24,535 nt of DNA from CAYSPU01 sp964432995 (GTDB taxonomy: Bacteria > Verrucomicrobiota > Verrucomicrobiia > Limisphaerales > JAHDYP01), in contig CAYSPU010000066.1 of the NCBI GenBank assembly GCA_964432995.1, positions 1-24,535 on the forward strand. Direction: 5' to 3'. Position numbers and translations under genes: made by a program. The notes under the pieces were generated by a model. It was not told where the DNA came from, ran no database searches, and saw only the letters and a list, made by a program, of their open reading frames with translations. Positions 9,032 through 16,753 of this stretch are shown here, one piece after another. The first letter of the stretch is position 1, and each line of letters starts with the position of its first letter.

Positions 9032-10937
9032 TCACCAGCGGGCGCGGAAGTAGCCGGAGGCCCTTGGTGGGGTCAGATTGTTGGTCCAGGCGCGTGGGGT
9101 GTCGCTCAGCGTTCCCCCGGCCAAGTCGGTCCAGGCGAGGAGATCGGTGGAAGACTCGATGGTGAAGGCCGCCCCCGGCGGTCCGTGAAGCCGAAACACG
9201 AAGCCGTTCTCGGTGGTGTAGCCAACCGCTTCCAAACCTGGCCGGACCAGACGCACGCGGCGGACGGCAATCCCCGTCGCCCCGGTGTCCAACCGGAAGT
9301 CCGCTCCACCGTTCTGCGAGTTGCGCAGGCGCGCCGCCGGCAGGGAAAGGACCGCCGTCCGCCACGTGCCACTGCCGCTGAGGGCGAAGACTTGCGGGCT
9401 GCTCGTGTAGGCTCCCTGGAAGGGTGCGCTCGTGTCGCTGCCGTCGTACTGGAGCCGCAGTTGACCGGGCGCACCGTCCCAGACGTCGATCACCGCTTGG
9501 AGGTCCATGGTGTCGGCCCACTTGAAGGAGTTGTCGGCCCGCAGGTAGAGGTAACGGCCCGCATGTGTCGTCACCGCCAGCAACCGGCAGTCGGCGCCGC
9601 CGAGGTTCGTCGCGATCGTCGTCCCGTCGGCCCACTCGAGTTGGATCAGGCCGGCTTCTCGGTTCGTGGGCCCCAGCTCGATGCCGAGTTGACGTGCTTC
9701 GCGATACGGACCGGGGATGCTCGTTCCCGACTTGAACAGGTTCACATACTCCCGGTTCAACGCCAGGTATTCGCGGCCGTATTCCAGAGAGTCGGCGATT
9801 TCCGTGCCTTCGTGGAACTCGTTCCAGGTCTCGATCATGACAAGCCGGCAGGGGCGGATGAGGAACGCTTCCCAGTTCCTCCGGAAGAACGCGCCGTTCT
9901 CGCGCGGCACCACCAGCGGAGTGCGGCCGAGGACGGCGCTGTCGTCGTACCCCGGGCCGAGCGAGGCCGCTCCGGGGCACTTCAAGCCGAGAGCGCCGCC
10001 CCACGCATATACCTGCTCGCTCCGGACCTTCCAGGAGACCTCGCGGACCACGTAAGGGATGCGTCCGCCGAAGTCGCGCGCGAAGCAGGTGCGGAGGTAA
10101 TCGATGCAGGTCTGATCGTGGTTGGCCGCAAAGGCGGCGCTGTAGAGGAAGATCACCGGCTGGTCATCGATCATGGCCCAGTGCCGCGGCGGGATCANNN
10201 NNNNNNNGCGGCACATCCTTGCGGTCGAGGATCCAACCACGCCGCGGCGGGATCAGCGAGAAGAAGTCGCGAACGCTTTCATAGAACCACTGCTGACCGT
10301 GGGGCGTTGTCAAATCGATCCGCTCGCCGGCGGCATTCCACTGGAGGGTCGACGTATCGTAGAACATCCCGATGCGCGGCGGCGACCAGCCCGCGGTCAC
10401 GAGGTCGTCACGAGCCTCGACGAGCGGCGGGAGCCCGGCGTAGCTCCACGGTTGGGCGCTGACGGGCTGGTTCGTCAGGCGCTGCGAGGGCTCGCCCCAG
10501 TAGACCGGCAGCAGCACGTCGATCCCCGTCTCCATCATGTCGAGCAATTGCTGGCGATGCCACGCGCTCGAACGATACGAAAACCCCGTCAACGTGGGCG
10601 GATGATCCGTCAGAGCATCGGAACCGTCGGCGTCCTTGATGTGCGCGCCGGAGTAGATGTCGTACCAGTAGAAGTACGGTGTGAGCACAACGCGATCCTC
10701 GGGCGTGAAACTGGTGGCGTTGGCGAAGTCAGCCGGCTGCAGGTGGACATAGGGGCCGAGGGGAGGGTGGATCTCCGTGTGGCCGTTTGTATCTTGCGAC
10801 CAGGCCACGGGGCCGTGGACCAGCGCCAGGCCGAGGAGGAGGACTGCGCAAAAAGCGGCGCGCGGAGTGGAGCGTCGGTTCGGCCCAAACCTGCGCCCGC
10901 GCCGACCGGACGATCCTTGAAGCCCAGGAGTTGTCAT
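9032..10937 (-). CDS. secreted DUF5010-like glycosidase-type protein, interrupted by a scaffold gap
   Basis: A signal peptide (AAFCAVLLLGLALVHGPVAWS) follows a basic start. The main domain resembles DUF5010/GH99-like endo-acting barrels: DRVVLTPYFYWYDIYSGAH, GIDVLLPVYWGEP, a segment ending MIDDQPVIFLYSAAF, and MIETWNEFHEGTEI, the last with candidate catalytic acids. A carbohydrate-binding beta-sandwich follows (YDGSDTSAPFQGAYTS...), then a short module ending in ESSTDLLAWTDL and YFRARW, typical of verrucomicrobial secreted proteins. Ten Ns at 10198-10207 change the frame. Collapsing the 15-base repeat that flanks the gap (removing 10198-10255) restores a single frame reading FFSLIPPRHWAMIDDQP and gives about 615 residues. 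The start codon lies inside a duplicated segment. The sulfatase downstream suggests a shared polysaccharide substrate. The substrate itself is unknown. Confidence 0.82.
10183..10255. repeat. 15-base direct repeat flanking the assembly gap
   Basis: GCCGCGGCGGGATCA occurs at 10183-10197, touching the N run, and again at 10241-10255. The intervening 33 assembled bases plus Ns probably represent a faulty contig end, because deleting one repeat copy with the spacer restores the DUF5010-like reading frame. Confidence 0.85.
10198..10207. other. assembly gap inside the DUF5010-like gene
   Basis: Ten Ns acting as a placeholder of unknown true length. The left flank ends exactly at a 15-base repeat also found 33 bases into the right flank, so the true gap may be negative. 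Confidence 0.95.
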
Positions 10938-11234
10938 GTTGGTTCGAATTCGTCGCGCCGGTGCATCGCGAGCATCGCGGTGCCGGCGTGCGAGGATAGC
11001 GACACGGGACGTTCTCTACCACACCCACCCGCCCGCTGGCGAGGCGGATGCAAAGCGGCGCGGCAGCGCACGCACTCCACGACGCTGGCGCGATTTCGGA
11101 TGCGCCCCCGACAACGCTGGGTTTACCGCTCAGGGTCAGGCGTTAAGCGCTTTAAGAATGTCGCTCTCCGGCGGGCCTTAGGGGCGGCGACGGAGCCTAA
11201 CTTAAGTCTGTTAACGCCTGACCCTGAGGGAAGT
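10903..11234. repeat. tandem duplication, copy 1 (332 bases)
   Basis: Direct repeat of the segment starting CGACCGGACGATCC and ending CTGAGGGAAGT. Read on the minus strand it contains the first dozen codons of the DUF5010-like gene, its upstream region and one inverted-repeat-bounded element. It differs from copy 2 by one substitution (10948 region, GAATTC against GGATTC) and by lacking 23 bases. Confidence 0.95.
11129..11228. mobile_element. MITE-like or REPIN-like element, copy A (100 bases)
   Basis: Bounded by a perfect 18-base inverted repeat: CTCAGGGTCAGGCGTTAA at 11129-11146 and its reverse complement at 11211-11228. The interior has further stems (TTAAG with CTTAA; CTCCG with CGGAG), so the whole can fold as a long cruciform. 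It has no coding capacity. The same ends bound copies B and C. Confidence 0.8.
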
Positions 11235-11589
11235 CGACCGGACGATCCTTGAAGCCCAGGAGTTGTCATGTTGGTTCGGATTCGTCGCGCCGCGCCTGGC
11301 ACCAGACGCGCGCCGGTGCATCGCGAGCATCGCGGTGCCGGCGTGCGAGGATAGCGACACGGGACGTTCTCTACCACACCCACCCGCCCGCTGGCGAGGC
11401 GGATGCAAAGCGGCGCGGCAGCGCACGCACTCCACGACGCTGGCGCGATTTCGGATGCGCCCCCGACAACGCTGGGTTTACCGCTCAGGGTCAGGCGTTA
11501 AGCGCTTTAAGAATGTCGCTCTCCGGCGGGCCTTAGGGGCGGCGACGGAGCCTAACTTAAGTCTGTTAACGCCTGACCCTGAGGGAAGT
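11235..11589. repeat. tandem duplication, copy 2 (355 bases)
   Basis: Immediately adjoins copy 1 and is nearly identical. A 23-base insertion near 11290-11313 contains the palindrome CTGGCACCAG and is bordered by repeated CGCGCCG, so copy 1 may be a slipped-strand deletion of copy 2. It carries a second copy of the DUF5010-like gene start, which runs out of frame after about a dozen codons. Confidence 0.95.
11484..11583. mobile_element. MITE-like or REPIN-like element, copy B (100 bases)
   Basis: Identical to copy A as far as I can read, with the same 18-base inverted ends at 11484-11501 and 11566-11583. It was copied as part of the tandem duplication rather than by independent insertion. 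Confidence 0.8.
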
Positions 11590-11595
11590 CCACAG

Positions 11596-11643
11596 ACTCC
11601 ACGACGCTGGCGCGGTTTCGAATGCGCCCCCTTACAACGCTGG
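11596..11643. repeat. third, diverged copy of a GC-rich repeat segment
   Basis: ACTCCACGACGCTGGCGCG and the following thirty bases match 11074-11120 and 11429-11475 with a few substitutions. Here it is not followed by the inverted-repeat element, so the segment is an interspersed repeat in its own right. Confidence 0.75.
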
Positions 11644-11903
11644 CCGTCTTGGAGTGCGCCCGTCTCGGGCGCAGGGAGCATCGCAGCGGAGCAGCGCCAC
11701 GATTTCAGAGGCCGCCCTCGACTGGTCGAGCGTTTCTGCGGCCGAGACGGCCGCAGTCCGGCCGCCGCAGCGCTTTGCGGGGCGGGCACAGGGGAGCGCC
11801 GGCGAGCTTGACGGATCACGTCGCGGGAACGACAGTCGCAATGGATTTCCGGGGTACTACTGTGGCGGAGAGGCGTTGCGGACGCGCAGTCAAACACTCA
11901 AGC
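11644..11903. other. GC-rich non-coding stretch with a strong hairpin
   Basis: I see no convincing gene here. CTGCGGCCG (11736-11744) and CGGCCGCAG (11748-11756) form a perfect nine-base stem with a three-base loop, and CTCGAC/GTCGAG (11717-11730) form a smaller one. No T-run follows on either strand, so terminator function is uncertain. The promoter of the gene at 11917 should lie in this stretch but no clear -35/-10 pair is visible. Confidence 0.5.
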
Positions 11904-11909
11904 GGAGGA
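11904..11909 (+). promoter_or_regulatory. ribosome binding site of the gene at 11917
   Basis: GGAGGA is seven bases before the ATG at 11917, an optimal Shine-Dalgarno that fixes the start. Confidence 0.8.
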
Positions 11910-11916
11910 AGAAACG

Positions 11917-13974
11917 ATGAACGCGAACTTGCGGTGGTTGGGAGCATTGGGGAGCGCACTCCTGGGAACCGGTTTGCTGGCCCAGACCGGTCCGTTCGAC
12001 CCGGAGTCCTGGCCGGCGACCGTCGACCCCAACAAGATCGTCCACTTTGTGGTGACCGACGGAACCCTGGCGCCGCCGGAAGGCAGTTGGACCTGGTACG
12101 AGGGCGCGCTGCAGATCCTGACCGGAGGCGATCAAGTGACGCAGAACACCACCATTGGCGGCCACGACGCGAAGAAAGTGACCGGCAACTACCTCAATAT
12201 TGCCGACACCGAGTACGCGGAGTGGGCGGACGACGAGTTCATCGACATTCTGGTGCAGGTCTATGGGGACGCCGCGCTGTTCACCAGCCAAGGGCAACCA
12301 CGGGACTTCGTCTTCCTGACGGGGGTTCTGCCGGATCTCGAATGGCCCGTCGGCGGGCAGATCCCCGTCGAGGCGCGCAACCAGCGCTGGAACTGGGTGC
12401 TGTTCCGGATCCCGAACGACCTGCGGCCTTCGGGCGATTCGCGCTATGTCGGTTCCATCCCCGCGAATGCGCAAGGCGGGTACACGTACGGCGGGGTGAA
12501 TGGCGGCACGATCCGGTTCGAGACGGTGCCCAATCTCATCGTGCGCGTCGTGGCGTTCGGGGAACAAGGCGCCTTTGGCGCGCCGGAAGACATCAACAAG
12601 TTCCTGCCGCCGGAGACCTGCGATCCGGAGCCGGAGACGAACCTGGTGGGGATCGACCTGGACGCGGAGACGGCCGACCATCTGGTCGTACTGAACGATG
12701 GCGACCAGACGGTGACGTTTCAGACCAACGTTGGTCCCGCGACCGACCAACGCCGCGCGGTCTGCCCCGATGGCCAGTACCTGAACTTCGGCATCACGGA
12801 CAACTACCTGGGCAAACCGTGCAATGACGCCCAAGCGATCAAGGTCTGCGTGGATTTCTACGATGACCCGATGTTTGCAGGGGCGGGTGTTCAGTTCGGT
12901 CCCGAGGCCTATGCAACGGACGCGCTGGGTGCGACCGCCACGTATCCCGCGGAGCAGCGGCAGGTGTTGGTTGGCACCGGTCAATGGATCCGGCGCTCGT
13001 GGATCGTCCCCGCGGTCAATCTCAAGGGAGTCAACACCGGTTCCCTGACCGGCGGTCCCCGCCTCATCTCCGAGAACGGGGCGGTCTGCGTTTCCCGTTG
13101 CGAAATGGCCGTCCTGCGCACCGGGAGCCACCCGCTGGCTGGGATCGATCCCCTCGAGGACTGTGTTTCCGATCCGGCGATTTGCACCGACGCTTACGGC
13201 AACTATGCGGAGCTGGATCTGGCGAACGGCGTGAGCAACGGCCTGGGCTTGGGCAGCAGCGGAGGGGATCAGATGATGATCGAGGAGGAAGCCGGCCCCG
13301 CCGCCGACCGCCGCCGGGCCATACGCCCTGCTCACGATGACGGGACGCCCGGCTTCGAACACCAGTATCTGAACTTCGCCATTCTGGACGAGGCCCTGGG
13401 ACCCAACTCCCAACCGCCGGCGCACTTGGCCATCTGTGTCACCTATTACGACGACCCGTTGCTGGCAGGCGCGGGCTTCAAGCCCGATGTCTACATCACC
13501 GAACGGTTTGGGAATTCCACCTTCGGTTTCACCCCGGACACGTATTTCGTGACCCTGACGGGCAGCGACCAGTGGCTGGACGCCTACTGGGAGATTCCCG
13601 ACGTGAAATTCAACGGCGTCAACCAGGGCCCTCAGGCCGCCGCCCGATTCTCGGTGAATGACAAGATCTGCGTCACGCGCGTCCGCTATGGCGTCATCCG
13701 GCCGTGCGGCCCGAATGCGGGTGTGAATCCGCTGCAGGCCTGCAAGCCGTCCGTGCCGCTGCAGTTGGGCGTCACCGACGACGGCCAGGGGCCGACCCTG
13801 CGACTCCAGTGGCCGGTCGCGGCCGCCGGATTTGTCCTCCAGACGACGGGCGACCTGGCCCAGCCGCAGTGGCAAACCGTGGGCAACGCTCCGGTCATCG
13901 AAGGCGGCAACTACGTCTTCACGGCGCCGCCCGAAGCCGGGCCTGCCTTCTACCGGCTGTACCAAGGTTACTGA
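11917..13974 (+). CDS. secreted protein with two internal repeats and a C-terminal verrucomicrobial module
   Basis: A 685-residue protein of unknown function. A signal peptide (about residues 1-22) is followed by a unique N-terminal domain to about 240. Then come two homologous units of about 175 residues (roughly 243-416 and 430-611). They share LDL, a GPA.D.RRA segment, QYLNF.I.D..LG, a C...YDDP..AGAG stretch, .GQW/.DQW, and a final NPL/DPL..C ending. Paired cysteines suggest disulfides. The last 60 residues (FVLQTTGDLAQPQWQTV ... FYRLYQGY) match the module that ends many verrucomicrobial secreted proteins, perhaps a sorting or adhesion domain. No catalytic motif is seen; a beta-rich binding or surface protein is the best guess. 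It is flanked by carbohydrate-active genes but is on the opposite strand from them. Confidence 0.85.
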   Translation: MNANLRWLGALGSALLGTGLLAQTGPFDPESWPATVDPNKIVHFVVTDGTLAPPEGSWTWYEGALQILTGGDQVTQNTTIGGHDAKKVTGNYLNIADTEYAEWADDEFIDILVQVYGDAALFTSQGQPRDFVFLTGVLPDLEWPVGGQIPVEARNQRWNWVLFRIPNDLRPSGDSRYVGSIPANAQGGYTYGGVNGGTIRFETVPNLIVRVVAFGEQGAFGAPEDINKFLPPETCDPEPETNLVGIDLDAETADHLVVLNDGDQTVTFQTNVGPATDQRRAVCPDGQYLNFGITDNYLGKPCNDAQAIKVCVDFYDDPMFAGAGVQFGPEAYATDALGATATYPAEQRQVLVGTGQWIRRSWIVPAVNLKGVNTGSLTGGPRLISENGAVCVSRCEMAVLRTGSHPLAGIDPLEDCVSDPAICTDAYGNYAELDLANGVSNGLGLGSSGGDQMMIEEEAGPAADRRRAIRPAHDDGTPGFEHQYLNFAILDEALGPNSQPPAHLAICVTYYDDPLLAGAGFKPDVYITERFGNSTFGFTPDTYFVTLTGSDQWLDAYWEIPDVKFNGVNQGPQAAARFSVNDKICVTRVRYGVIRPCGPNAGVNPLQACKPSVPLQLGVTDDGQGPTLRLQWPVAAAGFVLQTTGDLAQPQWQTVGNAPVIEGGNYVFTAPPEAGPAFYRLYQGY

Positions 13975-14094
13975 GCAACCCGATCCGCGCCTCAACCCGG
14001 CACGGCGGCTCCGGCGTGTGCCCCTCGAGGCTTGCCTGCAGAGCGGCCAGAGGGATCGGGTGCGGATGCGGCTTGATCCCGCGGCGTGCGGGCT

Positions 14095-16164
14095 TCACTC
14101 CGGCAGCGGGGTTGTTTCCAGCACGACGACTTCGAACGGTTCGAGGGCGATCGCGAGGGGCTGCCCCGCCGCGGCGCGGAGTGCGGGCCGAGCGGCGTCC
14201 TCGCCCCAAGGGCTCCGAAGCACGTAGACGGTGGGGGCGCCGCGGGGCAGTTCCAAGGCCGCCCCGATATCCAGGGTGTACGAACGCGGTTGGTCGTCCG
14301 GGTTGCGAAGCATGACGATGCCCTGGCGGGGCGCCCAGGAGGCGTAGCCGTAGACTTCGAGCTTCGAGGGGTCGCCCCCGATCCAGTGAGTGTCCACCAG
14401 CACATCCGCGTTGGCGCGCGACCATTTCGCGGCTTCGGCCAGGACCCGCCAGTCCTCGGGAGTCAGCCGACCGGGTTGGATGTACAACTCCTGCAAGCCC
14501 GTGCCGCTCCCGAAGAATGCGCGCACGTCGTCCCGGAAGCCGGTGGAGTTGAACGTGGGATCGCCCGCCATCCCCTGGCGTGAGTAGGCGACTCCCTGGG
14601 TCATCAGCGAGTTGAGCGGGTAGAGGGGACTCTTGCGGACGATGTTCCGGTAGACCTCCTGGTCGCGATAGGTCAGCCACTGTTGCTGCGTTGGGCCTTT
14701 GCCGGCGCGCCCCATGTCGCCTCCTTGACGCCATACCGAGTCGGCATACCGCAACCAGAAGGGGGAGGGCCAGGAGCCGGTCGTCAGGTTGATGTACAGG
14801 TCCCGGTCTTCCGCGCGCAATTCGAGCATGAGGCGGCGCATGGCTTCGGTGTCGAGCACGTACTGGGCGCCGCCGCTCGCGTACATGCCCGTGGCGATGC
14901 CGTCGAACTTGAAGTGATTGACGCCGTAGTCGCGGATCATCCCCACGCAAGCCGCTTGGAAGGCCGCGTAGTACTTCGGGCCGGCAAGTGAGAAACCGGT
15001 GTTGTTGGTTTCGTATCCCTGCGCCGCCCCCATCCGCAGCCGCTGGGCCTTGGGGTCGCCGTAGCCGCCAAATGGGGAAAGCCATACCCCCAACCGGGAG
15101 CGGTAGTGGCGGGCCAGTCCCGCCAGGGGCGCGAAGCCGCGAGGGAACCCGCCATGAAACTGCCACAAGGTCTTCGGATCATCCCAGCCATCGTCGAACA
15201 CCAGGCCGTCCATGGTGACTTGATAAGGCAGGATGAAACGCTCGCCCAGGAGGCGAATCGCCTCGAGGCAATTGGTCTCGTTTAGAGCGAAGGGTTCCCA
15301 GGCCGTGTCATACCACGAGTTGTAATGAAGGTACGGTCGATACGGATGCGCGCGCTCGCGTTCCAGGTAGCGGAGAAAGGCGCGGCGCATCTGGCCGGCG
15401 GGCGCAACGCCCAGAACAAAACCCTGGGTCAGGCTTTCCCCACGCCGCAGCACAGCATTCCTGGGGATGCGGCAGACCACTGCCGGCGAGGGGTCGGCCT
15501 CCTGGCTCGGCGGTCGCGTCTGGTTCAGCGCGTGCGGGTCTTCGCCACCCAGAAAGAAGGTCCCGGCTACGACTGGAGAACCGTCCACTTGCCCCGCGAC
15601 CTGCGCGCCGGGCATCGCCTGGTTCAGCCAGAGGATCTCCTGGATCGGACAGTCACGGCCAACCGCCGTGACTTCGACTTCCTGCCGAAGGTAGTTCGCG
15701 CCGTCGTGCAGCAGCGCCCGCCAAATCACGCGCAGCATGCCGTCGGCGGAACGCAGCGGGACCTCCACCTGCCGGCCGGGAATGCGCGCGGCCAACCGGG
15801 CGGCCTTGGGGTTCGGCCGCAACCGGCGCAGACGGGCCGGCCCGGCGGTTGAAAGTGCGGAGGCCGCGTGGCGCTGCCCGTTGGTGAGAACGATCTCGAA
15901 GGCCTCGCCAACGAACTCGATCTGTTTCTCGGCGACCACATCGCGGGCGCAGCGCGGTCGCAACCCGGAGTTGCCGAGCGCCCAGCAGACCGCGAGCACC
16001 CCGTTGCTGGCGACGATCTCGTTGTTCCGGCAACGGACCATGGCGAGACCGGGGTCACCCAACAGGTCGCCCGGCGGGGCGGCCGGGACTGCGGACGAAG
16101 CCGTCAGGAAGAGGACGAGGGTTCGGAGGACGTGCCGCGAGCGCGTTACCTGGAGTGTGTGCAT
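14095..16164 (-). CDS. secreted clan GH-D-like glycosidase (alpha-galactosidase-type barrel)
   Basis: A 689-residue protein with a signal peptide (LVLFLTASSAVPA). An N-terminal beta-sandwich of about 260 residues precedes a TIM barrel, and a short beta domain ends it. The barrel shows LHYNSWYD, LVFDDGWDD (about 320-330) and HFKFDG, where Asp421 matches the nucleophile position of clan GH-D (GH27/GH36) enzymes; INLTTGSWPSPFW and RQGGDMG come later. Related proteins from planctomycetes and verrucomicrobia are often loosely labelled enterotoxin or melibiase. The ATG at 16164 is chosen because it leads straight into the signal peptide; the frame extends to an ATG at 16263 with an unlikely Pro/Arg-rich tail. 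It would release alpha-linked sugar, perhaps galactose, outside the cytoplasm. Family assignment is moderate, substrate uncertain. Confidence 0.82.
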   Translation of the reverse strand: MHTLQVTRSRHVLRTLVLFLTASSAVPAAPPGDLLGDPGLAMVRCRNNEIVASNGVLAVCWALGNSGLRPRCARDVVAEKQIEFVGEAFEIVLTNGQRHAASALSTAGPARLRRLRPNPKAARLAARIPGRQVEVPLRSADGMLRVIWRALLHDGANYLRQEVEVTAVGRDCPIQEILWLNQAMPGAQVAGQVDGSPVVAGTFFLGGEDPHALNQTRPPSQEADPSPAVVCRIPRNAVLRRGESLTQGFVLGVAPAGQMRRAFLRYLERERAHPYRPYLHYNSWYDTAWEPFALNETNCLEAIRLLGERFILPYQVTMDGLVFDDGWDDPKTLWQFHGGFPRGFAPLAGLARHYRSRLGVWLSPFGGYGDPKAQRLRMGAAQGYETNNTGFSLAGPKYYAAFQAACVGMIRDYGVNHFKFDGIATGMYASGGAQYVLDTEAMRRLMLELRAEDRDLYINLTTGSWPSPFWLRYADSVWRQGGDMGRAGKGPTQQQWLTYRDQEVYRNIVRKSPLYPLNSLMTQGVAYSRQGMAGDPTFNSTGFRDDVRAFFGSGTGLQELYIQPGRLTPEDWRVLAEAAKWSRANADVLVDTHWIGGDPSKLEVYGYASWAPRQGIVMLRNPDDQPRSYTLDIGAALELPRGAPTVYVLRSPWGEDAARPALRAAAGQPLAIALEPFEVVVLETTPLPE

Positions 16165-16286
16165 GTGGCGTGGCTCTTTGGCCCGGTCGGACGCGTGCCG
16201 ATCCCACCGGAGATCGCCGTGGGGCGGGGGGAGCGACCGCCCAACCGGGCGGGTGGCTCGCACAGAGCGTTGCGGCGGGCTCGCGT

Positions 16287-16535
16287 TTACTTGGCGCCCT
16301 GACTCGGTTTCGCTCCGCTTCCTCGTTTCCTGCCGCCCCCGGCAATGACAATCGTTGCAGTGAGAAAGCCGACCGCGAAGAAGGCGAAATACATGATGGC
16401 CGCCTTCTGGGTGAAGTTCGGGATGAGTGGGGGCAGGTGGAACGTCACGGTCTCTTTGTTGTGCAACCCCATCAGCACGAGGAGGAGGAGCACCGCGAGC
16501 GAGAAGATCGCTTGGAACAGGAGCTTGGCATTCAT
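16287..16535 (-). CDS. small two-helix membrane protein, LapA-domain-like
   Basis: An 82-residue protein with two hydrophobic helices (LLFQAIFSLAVLLLLVLMG and IMYFAFFAVGFLTATIVIAG) separated by HNKETVTFHLPPL, the arrangement and NxxxVxFxL pattern of LapA/DUF1049 proteins, followed by a basic tail. LapA homologues help lipopolysaccharide assembly and general envelope functions. The ATG at 16535 is preferred over 16568, which only adds an Ala-rich extension. It sits between two glycoside hydrolases on the same strand; a direct role in sugar breakdown is not implied. Confidence 0.72.
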   Translation of the reverse strand: MNAKLLFQAIFSLAVLLLLVLMGLHNKETVTFHLPPLIPNFTQKAAIMYFAFFAVGFLTATIVIAGGGRKRGSGAKPSQGAK

Positions 16536-16753
16536 ACTCAAGGCTGCCGGAGCGTAGGCCGAGGCCATCCCAGGGTCAAGCGGGCCCGGATCCTCGCCTC
16601 AGCGACGCTGAGGATTCAGTCGTCCCCGGTCAACACGTGGTTTTCGCCCCTGCGGACGGGCGCTCTGCCGGCTCCGGGCTGACAACAATCGGCCGGCGCC
16701 TCGAACGCGGGAATCCCAGAGCGACTCTGCGGGTTCGCGCGAGATCTGATCGT

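Noticed and set aside
11123..11383. An 86-residue minus-strand ORF starting like the DUF5010-like gene upstream region
   Set aside because: It is built from the duplicated segment and runs out of frame into the inverted-repeat element; it has no protein-like features.
13978..14061. Nine-base inverted repeat between the convergent genes at 13974 and 14095
   Set aside because: The loop is about 66 bases, there is no T-run, and such a match is expected in GC-rich DNA.
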